From positions 357,501-421,500 of the forward strand of contig JACYXH010000438.1 of NCBI GenBank assembly GCA_026745465.1: 64,000 bases of DNA, read 5' to 3'. The translations under genes were made by a program, and so were the position numbers. The notes beneath the pieces are model-generated. The model was not told where the DNA came from. It was given only the letters and a program-made list of their open reading frames with translations, and ran no database searches. The stretch is from Lota lota (lineage: Eukaryota; Chordata; Actinopteri; Gadiformes; Lotidae). This document shows positions 1 through 63,629 of the stretch, in pieces (the first letter of the stretch is position 1; each line of letters opens with the position of its first letter).

Positions 1-13430
<13,430 letters not shown>

Positions 13431-13720
13431 GTTTATTTTAGTCAATTATAAAATAAAAGGTCAATTAAACCTTGCATGTCGTCAATAAAAGTACAATTGT
13501 TCTATCCGACGTCAAATGCAACGCCGCCTTCCACATAGACGAGAACCAAACTGACAACTACGGCGGCGGCAACTCAGCTGTTGCTATAACAACATGTCAA
13601 CTTCCCTTAACTTTCAGGCCGAGAGAGGGTCATGAATTGTGGCGTTTTCCCGGTCTACCGCAACGGATGTAAAGGAAACGGATATCCCTCCACCACGAGT
13701 CCCTCCCTCTCGCCCCATAT
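13431..13720 (-). promoter_or_regulatory. dnah10: dnah10 upstream region with an X-box-like motif
   Basis: GTTGCTATAACAAC at 13580-13593 resembles the RFX X-box palindrome (GTTGCC-AT-GGCAAC), 150 bp upstream of the dnah10 start codon. RFX and FOXJ1 factors drive most axonemal dynein genes, so location and gene function agree. The right half-site is imperfect and no expression data are visible here. Confidence 0.45.
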
Positions 13721-15053
13721 AAGCAGGGCTGCATCGCTCCGAGGAGAACGTGTAGGATAACGAGCTTATCACGTTTTATCTTTACCGTTATACTTTGTAC
13801 GCCACGCTTTGTTTCATTAAAACCACTATAGTGTAGAACAAGCATACCACGAGGGAGAGAGTTTGGATAGGTACAAATAAAATGCATGTATTTGTCAGTC
13901 AACAAAAACATAAATCAAAGAATAAGATCAAAGGAAACCAGGGAATGTATGAATACAAAAAATGACATTTGCACATACATGCATTTCAGATCAATTTAAA
14001 TTGACTCTTTAATCGAGTGCCTTTTCCAATATCAGGCAAATATTGAATGAATCAATAAATCAAGATGTCACAGTGTTACCAGTTTTAAACCATATGTCCC
14101 TTGAAAAAAAGTTGCAACTTAAGTTCATTGTATAATGTTCACACACCCCATCATTTAACATAGCAAGGTGATCACAAAACCACAAAGAAAAACCTTCCCT
14201 TGGGACAATTCTTCATAGTAAAACAAATCAAGCAGTTAACAAAAACCTATTGTAACTATCAGTATTGTTTCATAATCATGAAACAATACTATGTTACCAT
14301 TATTAAGACAGCTTATGTTTAAAATTAAGGCTTAAAAAACCTCAAACGAAATTTGTGATCCAGTGAAAGGGGACAGCCATAAATAATTATTTGATTACAC
14401 AATGGCTGAAAATATGCCAAGTTACCCCCACCCCCCCAAAAAACAACAACCCAGAACCCAAGCTTAACTAACTGTAGTTATGGAAGTATAGGCAACAATG
14501 TGAATATTTAAATAAGTACTCGGGAATGGGGGAGAAAAACACATTTGTTGTCGCACTGCTTAAAAATATATATATATATTTAAAAAAATTCTACAAAGTC
14601 TATATCGCTCATCACATTTATATGTCAACACTTCAATAATGAAACTTGATAAATCCTTGTACAATACAAAGGAAAAATGGCCATCATTTAGTGGAACTTC
14701 GATAAGGCTGTCAGTGCATCAAAAGATTTGAACCTGTAACCTACAATAAGGAGACTTTCCGCCATCCCAGAATGACTATATTAAATACATGACCACAGGG
14801 GAAAGCACTCATTTAAACTGTTGAAGTAAATAATCTTCCCAATGCCTTACGACTTGTACGGAGCTCATACAATACATTTGTTAAAGGTGAAAACTATAAA
14901 CAAAATAATTCACTCTGTTCGACGTCTCCTTGGAAGGTGGTCTTAAGCACCTCAACCTTGCTGGCACATTACGGTGGTTGGCCAAACCATCCAAAATGGC
15001 TCCTCCCCCCCCTGCTCTTAGAGGAAACCATCCAAAATAGCTTTCCCCCCCCC
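13721..15053 (-). other. Probable 3' UTR and downstream region of atp6v0a2
   Basis: AT-rich non-coding sequence directly after the atp6v0a2 stop at 15054. I see no long homologous reading frame. An ATTAAA-type signal in the minus sense occurs near 14010, so the transcript could end in that area. A TATA-like CATATAAG at 13715 and an AATAAA near 13876 on the plus strand might bracket a very short transcript, but nothing else supports one. Confidence 0.4.
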
Positions 15054-30187
<15,134 letters not shown>

Positions 30188-30973
30188 TTTGACAGCTTTT
30201 CAAGCACCTTTCCTTTTATTCCCCTTTCTTTCCTTTTCTTTCCTCTCGAAGACGATTAAGCTGGTGTTAGCACGAGAGCTAGCTGACTGCTGTCCGCTAA
30301 GCCAAAGTTACCAACAAGAGTCTCCACGCACATTTTTCATCATATTCCTTTCCGTTTCATCCTGTCGGACACAAATGAAGACGACCAGGGTCAAAGGTTG
30401 ACGGTACCGAACGCTACACAGCGGCAGAAACTAACTTGTTACTGCTAGTTACGAAGTCACCGCTTGTGCTAGCAGATGATTGCCGGGCGGTGATCTGGCC
30501 CAGTGAACGGAGGGGGCCACGGGGTTAATCGGTAAGAGCCCGGGTCGCGCGCTAGCCTCAGCAGCGGTGCTTCACAGTCCGAAAGGTAAACGCTCCAGCT
30601 CCTGTAGAGGCTCGTCGCTCGGGTGTGCGGACGACTCTCCACGTCACTTTCACAGGAAGACAACTTGGCGACGGGGAAGTTGTCGGCCAATAATAACCAC
30701 CCGTTTGAGTCTGCGCACATTACACTTTAATGTTGTGGTCTATTGGGGGCATTCGTTACATTATTATTATTAGTAGTATACAAATAAAACGATACAGCGT
30801 AGAGAAAAATAACTCAAATGTAGATAGTTCCAAACTATTGTCCTTTTTCACATTCATAGTGTTGATGGATCAGGTGTGATGGATCAGTAGGAGCGGACTT
30901 TTAGTCATGAATGTGTGCTCGTCATAACCATATGCCATTATTTAGACAGGAGAACTTGTTTAATGCGATCAGG
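30188..30973. other. Intergenic: atp6v0a2 upstream region and tctn2 3' UTR
   Basis: About 790 bp separate the atp6v0a2 start from the tctn2 stop, with both genes on the minus strand. An ATTAAA variant in the minus sense at 30726-30731 could end tctn2. The GC-richer part, 30480-30700, next to atp6v0a2 exon 1 is the likely promoter. No other gene is seen. Confidence 0.45.
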
Positions 30974-33900
30974 TTACAGAGAGGAGGTATTCCACGCCTG
31001 TCTGATCTGCTTCCACGGAGTTCCAAGAACAGAAGCAACGATGAAGAAGAACACCAGAAGGAGGCCTTTTGCTAATGACTGTGAATACGGCTCACCTGAA
31101 GACAGAAAACCAAAGATCAGTTATAATTTCACCCATACAGGTATATATATACACATTTACCTATATATAGGTTGTGCTTTTCATTACAATCGATATGAGG
31201 GCTCAGCTAGCGCACACAAACACCCACACTTTCAGAATTACTTTCAGTTAAAAGTGTAATTAGATAAATAATAATTACCTGTGTAATATCTGGTAAAAGG
31301 AAATGCAAGTTCTGGCCAGCATACATCATTCCTGTCACAGTCATACTCCGTGAAGTTGATCTGGAACCTGGGGATGGACGCAACAGGTCAGGGTTGAATG
31401 TTGGTTTCTCATATGACCTGGATATGATGTACCTCGATATGATGTGCGCTGATGGAGCACCTAGTTTTGGGTGGCCCCGTGTTAACAGGGGTGTCTGTGA
31501 AGGTGACTGAGGAGGAGACAGGAAACAGTTGTGTCTCCAGTGGATCCAAACAGGAAGAAGGGTCGCCTCCTCCACACTCCAACTTCCAACTGGACATTTT
31601 GTAACTGAAAAATAAACAAGGAAAAAAATAAAGAATAATTGTTGTTACTTATTTGGCTACATATTTGAGCTAAAAAGTGAATTTGCATGTCATTCACCTA
31701 TTTTTGTCCATCTTGAGCAATGGCTTCCTTTGCAACATGTGTTGCAGTAGCCACTAGGCCTATTAACACATCGTGCCTTTCTTTACTTACCGATAAGTCT
31801 AAATCTCCCTTGGGGGATAGAGTGCGTACCATGAAGGCTCAGGCCTTAGCACAGCGACCCGGGTTCGATTCCTGCCCGTGGTCCTTTGCTGCATGTCCTC
31901 CCCACTCTCTCTCTCGCCCATACCCTCCTGTCTATCTCACTCTAACTGAATAAAGCATAACAATTCTAAAAAGAAATCTTTCAAAAGCCTTAAATCTCCC
32001 AGGGAGATCCCGTACAGCCTTTGTACCTGATGAGCAGGGCCTGTATCTCCCTCTGAGGAACACCGCCCACCTGGCCGGTGACCACGCTCCTCACATGCAG
32101 GTGTTGGTGCCACTGAACCCCGGAGCACCAGCCCTCTCCCGCAGCGCCGCTCGCGTTCGCCCGCACATCTGGACACCGTTTGGACATTTGAAAGGAAAAC
32201 ATTGTTGGTTTGTTGTGTGTCTTTTGACTGCTGTTCCCCTGGGAGTGCTGAAGAACAACGGGTGTACCCACAGCTTATCTTCAGCCAGTCTGCCATCGTT
32301 TGGAACCGGGGGTCACCATTTTTGGCCACGTGTGTCGCCATCACTAGGGAAGCTTGGAGAGAGGCAACCGTCTCCCTAGACAGAAGGATCAAAAAATATA
32401 TACATGTCTGAACTTCTGATTTTGCAAGTCAGGAAAAGTACTTCTGCTACTTCGAATAGAAACGTGTCGGAAAAAACTGTTGAAAATCGAAAACATTAGC
32501 GTACATAAAAAAACGACCCACCCATTGTGACACTGCAGATACATACATCCGTCATCCGCTGTACATATAATATACCAAATCCCACAGATCACGTCAGTAC
32601 CTTACCTCAGAATACTAAACTTACCTCAGAATATCACACTGGGTCAAATTATACAGGCTGACAGCCAGAAGGCACCCAGCAGTGGCGTTCACTCCAAACA
32701 TAACCGGTCTCATCTCAGCCGTAGAACACACACCGTCACTAACTGTGGCCAAAGACGCAGGAAGGTTAGTGACGAATGACTGGACCGGGTGAGAATTTGC
32801 ATGAGATAAGTGCACATTATGAACAACGCAACAAGACAAACGACAGGTCAATCCTGCAAATTCACAAACACGGATCAAGTATTTCTTACTAGGCTTTATA
32901 ATCTCAAGTGCATTGACTAAAATGGTATCATAGCTAAGATGCAGGTAAGTGTGTATCTAATCGTACCTTTCACATATCGTTAATGATAAACGTGTCCAAT
33001 ACGTTGCGGTTAATATACAAAGTGTATTTTGTCAAAATGATGGGCGCACAAAATATTACCTGGTTGCCAAATATTTATTGATCTCCTCTTTATGAATGTA
33101 TTGTTGTCCAAAGTATCCACAAACCCAGCCACTACAGGCGCTCCCACCACGTACCCTGAGGACAAGATAGCCATGACAATATTAATCCCAGATGGGAAAT
33201 CTGGGACTAACCAGCATGTGCCAGCTTTTTCCTTTTTTCAAATAGACAAACCTGGGTTTCCCGACTTCTTCTGTTGACCAGTACCATTACCACTCAGAAA
33301 AACTGAAGAATACCTTGTAGTCACCACCACTGTTAAGAAGACAGGGTAGAAACAGTAAGACAAGAAGACAGTAAGACAGTAGAAGACAGTAAGACAGTAG
33401 CAGACAGTAAGACAGAAGCAGACAGTAAGACAGAAGCAGACAGAACCAGACAGTAAGACAGTAGCAGACAGTAAGACAGTAGCAGACAGTAAGACAGTAG
33501 AAGACAGTAAGACCGTAGCAGACAGTAAGACAGTAGGACAGTAGCAGACAGTAAGACAGAAGCAGACAGTAAGACAGAAGCAGACAGTAAGACAGAAGCA
33601 GACGTAGTTCAAAGTAGTTTTAAGCATTTTCCGTGCACCTTACCACTACTGTTCAGCACAATGGTTCCAACAGTACGTATCAGTGTTATATTTGTGAGGG
33701 CATTTGCTTGCCAAAAGAATTGGTAATCCATGGCCAAGGTCACGTTCTCACACACCTTTCCCACATCTTCAGAGACAAAATATGAAAATATTTCATACAA
33801 AAAAAAGATTCAAATCAGGAGTACTTTTTAAGACTTAAGATTGACGATGACAATATGCCTGCCAAACCTGATGAATAGGTGGATCCAGAACTTGAAATGA

Positions 33901-35268
33901 ATGGGCTTGAATCAACAGCGACTTCATCTAGGACATCAATCGTTATCACACCTAAAGCAAAAAAAACAGAAAATCTACACTTCAAACTCATATTCTGATA
34001 TGATACTCTAATGTGAATAGGTATAATGTGAATAGGTAAATCATCAATATTGATTAGCGGTCACATATTATACCTCCTTGGCCGTCCTTGACTTGAACTC
34101 TTAAATCACTTGGTGACATTTGTAAAGGAGGTCCAATTGGACAGAATTTGATAAGAGTTGTACATTTGACGTTGAAGTTTTTCAAATAAGCTACAGGACC
34201 AGTGTTTGTACACTGCCCTGCAAAAAGTTCCTGCAAAAAAAGGAACCATGGTGGGTATAATTAGTACAAGTCCCGAGTGCTGAATTTATAATGAAGGTAA
34301 ATCACATTCACACTTAAGAACTAACCTGAGGGATGGTGAAGTATTGATCACCTAGGGTGAAGATGGGACTTCCTTGTCGATATTCACCAGCAGGCAGCGG
34401 TGCTGACAACACAGGCCTTTGGAAGGACGGGCTAGGCTTTGGTGTGCTTAGTCAAACACAATGGATAGGCATGTTTATGATACACAAACAGGCCTATAAT
34501 ACTGGTCTTTTCAAAGAAATGTGCATGTCAGTATGGGCCTCTTACAGAGTCTTTCCCTGGTAAAACAGACCCAGGTAGGGATTGTTCTCTGGCGGTGACG
34601 TGACACAGAGGAATGGAAACCAGTCTGGCGCGTTGGCGGTCGACTGAGCTGAACACTGGTAGTCCGGAGCAGGAGACACCTGCCCGCCGAAGGCCCCTTG
34701 AAGGCAGTGGCCATCAAACAACTTCAACCCTTCCTCGGAGCAGTCCTGGTAGGGAACAACACGACCAAACAGACACAAGATGTATGAAGTTAATATGTCA
34801 TTTTTATCCTGTCACCAAACATTAAATACAAACTCAAAGACAGGATGGCATTGTTCCTGAGGTGTGTTGTGTGGTTACTCTTTCAAATGGTAAAAGATAG
34901 TACCATACAACAAAATAATGGAAATACAGGGAGGACAGAATGGTTGAATGTAGAGTACAACTAAACATTTAAGAAATAATGCTGATTGTCAAAAGACCAT
35001 TTCCATGGGCACTACAGCTGACCTTGTCGCAGCAGCAACGTATGTTACATACTCCTGAAGTCAGGTCACAGGGACAAGACCCCAGAGGCTGGTACACTTG
35101 GTTAGGAATCACAGTTATATTCTCTGAAAGAAATTGGTGAATTATCAGGTGATTATTAATAAATCATGAAACCTCCAATTCAATTTGGATACGTTTCCAA
35201 CAATCCATATGTTTTCACACCCATACCCTAATCATCTATTCAACAAAGCACGCACACTGTTGAAAGTC

Positions 35269-35360
<92 letters not shown>

Positions 35361-36599
35361 TTAAAATCGGTCCCCCCAAGTCACCTGATCCAGGGTTAGA
35401 GGAAGAGAACGTGGCGTATATCTGGGCCTGGATGTACATGGAGACCAGGGGGACGCCTCCCTGACAGGCAGACAGTTCGAGCGTCTCCAGGACACACAGA
35501 GGCCGTGTACAGCAGTCTGTCTCCGTCTCATTGTTCCCACACAACTGCAGACTTCGCTTAAGCTTCAACTGGATTTGAACTGCTGTCTGCGAAACAGATA
35601 CAAACAGTAAAGCAGAGGACAACCATTTGCCTCTCGACTAAAGTAAACTATATGCTAGAAGAGAGGTCTGTTTAGTTTGAAATACAAACATGAGTCTATT
35701 ACATGGTTTCCATTAAGTAATTAACTAAGTAAAATACATTTAATATCTTACCTTTCCAATTTGTTCCTTTGTGAGAAGCCATTGTGTAGACTCTGCAGTG
35801 CAAGATGGAGGAGGAAGGCTTCCTGCAGATGACACACTGTTTAGTTATAACAACATCATAACATTGCGATATCAAGCATGAAAACAGTTTGATTCAAATG
35901 AATCAATTAGGACTATGTGTATAACTGGTTTTTAAGTATCACAATATGTGACCATAATGTTCAGTCAATTAGTTTGTTAACACTTCTTGCAAATTCATAT
36001 TTGAATTTTACAGCCAAACATTTGTATTACTTCATATTTTATAATTATAGAGGATTACAATGAAAAAAATGTATTTTTGTACATAATTCGATTGCATTTG
36101 TGCATGGTCTTCATCGTAATTATTGTTGCATGAATTAAGTTGCGTTGTATGTCCCTTTGAAACAGGACCCATGACCTGAACTAACTAGCTGCTTCAGGTC
36201 ACACCACGCTGCGGTACCTGTGGCGGATGGAGACGTTGTTTTTAGAGTCAGAAGTGTGTCCGACGCATTTCCGAGCAAACATATCGTCAAGGAAGGTCCA
36301 GTTGCAATAGAGAAGGAGGGCTGAAACACTGTTGAACGTCATGTCGCATGTGAATAATATATACAAAGCGTATGGCTGAACAGTATCCGTGGGATAGTTA
36401 CGCCTAACATTGGTGGGTACCGTGCAGCAACTTCAATGTCGGAGCTTAACGTTAAAGTGTACTAGGACCTATCCCGCTGATGTACAATCAGCTATTCGTG
36501 ATTATACACTTACATCTTACCTAGAGTCCCCCCTGTCTCTGATAGGGAATTCGATGAAAATAAAAAGAAACATAAAATAGATGACAATATGATGGCCAT
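30974..36599 (-). CDS. tctn2: Tectonic-2, ciliary transition-zone protein (complete, 18 exons)
   Basis: Secreted or membrane protein of the tectonic/MKS complex that gates the ciliary transition zone and supports Hedgehog signalling. Exons: 36599-36521, 36328-36218, 35822-35752, 35586-35385, 35123-35023, 34745-34546, 34431-34326, 34230-34074, 33951-33868, 33766-33644, 33329-33252, 33155-33060, 32742-32625, 32375-32272, 32168-32027, 31604-31461, 31367-31279, 31095-30974. The sum is 2,127 nt, exactly 708 codons plus stop (human 697). A hydrophobic signal peptide follows the start ([16 protein letters not shown]). Cysteine-rich blocks [19 protein letters not shown] and CNIRCCCDK, then [13 protein letters not shown] and [20 protein letters not shown], are close to human TCTN2. 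The C-terminal exon encodes a hydrophobic anchor ([17 protein letters not shown]). The donor at 32272 was chosen over 32268 because only it keeps the family frame. The gene lies head to head with the THADA-like gene. Confidence 0.96.
31810..31990 (+). mobile_element. tRNA-derived SINE in a tctn2 intron
   Basis: A pol III B box GGTTCGATTCC lies at 31862-31872, followed by a body with the string TGCATGTCCTCCCCACTCTC and an AATAAAG-rich tail, as in common percomorph and other teleost SINEs. The ten bases TAAATCTCCC flank the element on both sides (31800-31809 and 31991-32000), a plausible target-site duplication. It is inserted opposite to tctn2, between exons 32168-32027 and 31604-31461. Confidence 0.78.
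33342..33605. repeat. Irregular AGACAGTAAGACAGTAGC repeat
   Basis: About 260 bp of units made from GACAGTAAGACAG and AGCAGACAG in the tctn2 intron just upstream (in sense) of exon 33329-33252. Confidence 0.9.
35273..35358. repeat. (GA)n microsatellite
   Basis: About 85 bp, (CT)n in the tctn2 sense, beginning about 26 bp beyond the donor of exon 35586-35385. Confidence 0.98.
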
Positions 36600-37047
36600 T
36601 TGCGGGTTATAAAGCAGCCATATTTGTAAATGGATATCTTAGCAACGAACCCGTAACCAATCAGTTGCTCGCTTAATTAAGGACGTGGTGGCTGACACGG
36701 GCCGGCTGACAGCGACCTCCACTGTACTGGAGGGTTACTGATATGTCAACGCAAGCACGCAGTCTGTGTTGCTATGGCGCAAAAACATTTGAAACCGTTT
36801 CATTATATCTTGCCGAAGCGAACTATTACTGGGCTTTTATATGTGAATTCTCTAAACGAGATCGAGTTTCTCCTTTTACGAAAGATATACCACCGACTGG
36901 CACTAGGTGGAAGCACCTCCTCGTTGCGTCCAACGTGCGCGTTAGTGGTCGTACAAGAGGAAGACATTTGTCACACGAGGAAATATCCGAGACCTGCCCG
37001 TGCAATATCAATGAAACCAGTTGAATTGATGTACACAGTGAAACATA
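36600..37047. promoter_or_regulatory. Shared head-to-head promoter of tctn2 and the THADA-like gene
   Basis: The start codons of two divergent genes are only 448 bp apart, typical of a bidirectional promoter. The interval contains a CCAAT box (36657-36661) and an AGCAAC half X-box (36641-36646) on the tctn2 side. Open frames at 36743-37061 on the plus strand would lie in the THADA-like 5' leader and overlap its start codon; they show no similarity I recognise. Confidence 0.6.
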
Positions 37048-55128
<18,081 letters not shown>

Positions 55129-57420
55129 CTAGCTAGCCTGTTGTCTGTGCGACCGTCATACTAGCTGCTGGCAACGCCGGTTTTAACGCAAGAGATGACT
55201 TCCAACCGTTCTGTTAAGCAATGCTCCCATTGCACACCTGTCGGCCATCACCAGGCACATGAGGGAGGGGGAGCAGTGGTCTCGCTGACGACGTGGTCTT
55301 CAGTCATAACACTTAGCCAAGACCGCTTTGGGAAGGTCAAAACCCCTTCTGATGCTAGCCATGCTTATTCAAAGGTCTGCGCTAGTACCCTCAGCCCTTT
55401 TCCCAAAAGACCTGTCCTCATGCTGTCTCTCTTTCCGTCTAAAATGTCTGATTAGATTCCATCTCCATGGCGAACCATATCCGAGTTAGGAACAAATGAT
55501 GTAATGTGGCATGGAGACCGGTGATTGGCAGAGTGGTCCCACAAGAGGGCGTAGGCAGGCGTTAATGGTCCATTAGAGGCCTAACCACATAATGATCCAC
55601 GTTCCAATCCCTATGAGGGCCCAGGATGTTTGAGGGACTCTGATAAATAGCTGCTGGTTGCTCCGCAACACACCAAATGCGACACACACGTGCGCTCACT
55701 AAGAGCAGGCTGACATCAGCCTTCTCTTTGAGAGGCTTGTGGGCAGAGGTTACTGGAATGGAGGGACCGTTTGCAAGTAAACAGACTTAACTGATCATTT
55801 TTCTCTGATTATTTGCCTAGTTTCCTCGATTTGGTTCCCATTACATGAAGAACTAGGGGCGACTACTTTCCAAAGGTTCAGGAACCTCGGGGTGCGGGGC
55901 TTGCAGCGCTGAACATTTCTGATTGGTGGAAGACTCGCAGCATTTCATTTCATCCATTTTAACATCTGCAACCGCAAACTGTTTCCTGTTCACTTCCGAC
56001 AGTAAATCACACGTCTTATTGCGTCTAGGTGGTTGACTACATTCACACAATTATCGCTTTGTGTTCTAGGCCTATGTGTTGATCATTCATCTCGATAGCA
56101 GTCATTGCTACAAAACAATGTTTACTTGCACAGCTGGACGTGAATACAGGTTTGGTTCTTTTGATGACATGACGGCGTGCAGTTGTATCGCAACTGTTTA
56201 ATGTTGGATACCAACTTCCTCCAAAAGAGTGATAGCCTACTTTTAGTTATTTTCTAGGGCTCGACCTTCCCACTGCAGTAATGGACGTTTTTGGAAAACA
56301 TCCGAGACACATTTCCCCATTGTTCTACCATAGCTTTACGAGATGCTTCATCTTATAAATTATACTAAACAATGAACAGTTTCAATTAAAAAATATGTTT
56401 TTAAGTTGCATTTACAGAGGGGCGGTGTGTGCATGTCATTGGAAAGAGACCATCTGGACTTGTAAAAGCCTTTGGTGTGCATTTGCAACAGCGCCGGGTT
56501 TCCGAGCGGCTGAGCCTCGGTGCGTCTCACCAAAAGCAGCGGGCCGCCAGGGTCACCTCATGCGCACCCCACTGGTCCAGCAAGAAGGGTTGTTGTTCCC
56601 AACGTGTTGCACAAGGCTCTTGCGTATCAATAATACATGTGTCCAGGCAATGACCGAGAGAGAGACTAAGGGATGTACTTTGCAAAGGCAGAATTAAATC
56701 ACTTTCAACCAGGAAATAAGGCTTTATTTCAAAACAATTGCATGTACGTCGCCAGGGTCACAGCGTATGTTGCATGGACCTAGCATTTTCCAGCTTCCTA
56801 TCCACAGCCTCTCCGCCCTGTTATCCTGCTGCCTGCACTGAGAACCAGAACAACAAACTAGATGTTCATACAGCTGATGCTTCAGGCTGGTTTTAACTGG
56901 AATATTAACAGTGATCCCTGGCTAAATGGAAAACAACTGGTGGGGAGGATTGCTTGGGAAACCGGAAGGTTGGGACTGGGAATTCCTAGCTGTGCGCTTC
57001 AAACTCAATAACAGGGATATCTTTCCACTGAAATTAATAAAAGAAAATACAATTAAAAAAAAGCACATCTCCCAAAATGTGTGTCCTAAACAAAATGATG
57101 GAAGAGATCAATGACATGTTTCATTTTATAACTATAATTATCTGTAGTGTTAAAATACTACAGTAATACTACTTTAGGACCCTGAAGACCAGGCGGAAGG
57201 GGCGTCACCCCGGGGACGCTGTTTACCAGAAACCCGAGGAGGGAGCCTCGACGTGGGAAACACGGGCTGGGACTCCGCGGGCGACGGGAGCAGTTTGTCT
57301 GAGCTCATCGGCATAGGCTCCAAAACAACACGTTCCCCACCCCCGTTTTATATCATCATGGCCAATTGAACCGCTTGCGGCACCAGTTTCCTATTTCTCT
57401 ACAGCGGATTTGCAAACAAA
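55129..57420. other. Intergenic between the THADA-like gene and pik3ip1
   Basis: No exon-like sequence was recognised. Short open frames here lack recognisable similarity. The first part may be 3' UTR of the THADA-like gene. The last 250 bp before 57421 are GC-richer and probably hold the pik3ip1 promoter and leader. Confidence 0.5.
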
Positions 57421-61828
<4,408 letters not shown>

Positions 61829-62427
61829 GTTTGGGGACCCCCCCCCCCGAAAAAGAAAAAGGTTTAATCAACAAAAAAAATGCTCCGCCTTCATCCCGTC
61901 TCCTTCCTTGGGTAACATTGTCTTTACTTTTTCCTTTCGTTCTTTAGTGTGGGGTTGTTCTTTGTTAAAGGCGAGACAGTTGAGTTCCAGCCTTGCCAGG
62001 GAGTTGTGGAAGGCCTTGAACTGCTCCATGGGTCAGACTTGGATCAGCGTTCTCCGTCGTGTTTCTCTTGCTTCATGAGGGTTTCCCAGGTGTGAACCGT
62101 GTGCCCCCAGTATGAGGGGGGCGTGCCACTGGGCTCCTCCGTTGGCCTACGTCGTCACAGTGGGACGTTGAAGCGCCGACAAAACGACGTGTGCATGTGT
62201 ACAATTAATATTCGTGTCGGGGACCTAAGGTCAAACCAAAAATGTAAATGAACACAGAAAACAATCCAGAGGAATCTCCGAACCCCTACAAAATGGCCTT
62301 CTGAAAAAATGGGTGCGTCAGTGCATTTGCTGATCACCTCATTCTTCACATACCTCTCCGCTTGAGGCGCGTGTTACACAGAGCGTCACCGCAGACGATA
62401 AGACTACAGAGCCTGCCCTCTGTCCTC

Positions 62428-62549
<122 letters not shown>

Positions 62550-63036
62550 AATACAAGCGACCAAGCCTGCCACACCAGCCTGTACGGGATGTGAAACACT
62601 GAAGGGAAGGGCTAGTAGCAGCGTGAACTAGAGGTGGGGAAGGCAGCTGGCGGAGTGCAGACCTTCCAGCTCTGCACTCCGCCCCATGGGGGTGGATGTG
62701 GGCATCATCGATGAAGGTCCAGTCTTTGGGGTGACCTACGTGTCAATTCTGTGACCATGTGTTAAAAAACGAACGAAAGAAGAAACGTCGATATTCCCTT
62801 TTGAAACTGGGATTTATTTCAATGCATACAGCATAGACCATGCTGCATGTTGTTATTTACAACCTAGTGTTTCTTGCCTGTCAATCACATAACACGTCAA
62901 TCTAGCTGTGTTGCTGTTATTTCCATGTGTGTTGCCATGGCAGTTTTGTGTGTATATCTGCATTGAGTGAAAATTACTGATGCTGATCAATGTAAGCTGA
63001 ACATTTTATTACTTTATAGATTGCGTTGCGACTCTT

Positions 63037-63042
63037 AATAAA
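63037..63042 (+). terminator. pik3ip1: Poly(A) signal of pik3ip1
   Basis: AATAAA lies about 1.2 kb downstream of the stop codon, followed by a T-rich stretch. It is the best-placed signal on the plus strand after the gene. The 3' UTR in between contains the GT array at 62430. Confidence 0.7.
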
Positions 63043-63142
63043 AAGTTTTTGTAAATATCTTTCTGTTCATCTTAATTGATTGGATTTGTTTTTATTAACT
63101 TAGGTCTAGTAACTACTAACTGAAAGATGGTGAGTAGGATGC

Positions 63143-63345
63143 CAGCCTCCTATGGCTCCATAGCGTGCCTCACCTGTAGTCCTGCAGCCTCCTATGGCTC
63201 CATAGCGTGCCTCACCTGTAGTCCTGCAGCCTCCTATGGCTCCATAGCCTCACCTGTAGTCCTGCAGCCTCCTATGGCTCCATAGCCTCACCTGTATTCC
63301 TGCAGCCTCCTATGGCTCCATAGCCTCACCTGTATTCCTGCAGCT
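63143..63345. repeat. Minisatellite with TCACCTGTAGTCCTGCAGCC
   Basis: About five copies of a 33-42 bp unit also containing TATGGCTCCATAGC, downstream of pik3ip1. Confidence 0.93.
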
Positions 63346-63629
63346 TACTTGGATTTCAGCCTCGACTCTTGTCTCTTAGAGGGGATTTCACTGAACCTCA
63401 CCTGTAGAGTTACTCTACAGGTGAGAAGGGTGTAGGATACTAATTTGCCATATTATAGTTGGCTTAGCTACTAGTTTCTTCTAATAAAACTGCTAGGTTT
63501 ATAAGAATATAAACATATCAGCAGTGAATATCAAACAAAAACGTAATAATAAACCAACAATATGGCTCATTACAAATTCACCCAAACTATAAAAATGATT
63601 ATTAAAAAGGCAGGTTGCAGTGCGGTTGG

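Noticed and set aside
13431-13445. Upstream extension of dnah10 to a TTG codon
   Set aside because: ATG at 13430 gives the expected start (MVHYDLRVEW); TTG initiation is not needed.
13630-13911. 93-codon minus-strand open frame between dnah10 and atp6v0a2
   Set aside because: No family resemblance or splice context. A TATA-like motif and an AATAAA nearby are weak evidence for any separate transcript.
56395-56697. 100-codon plus frame in the region before pik3ip1
   Set aside because: No homology, no splice-site support and no codon pattern suggesting sel­ection; treated as chance.
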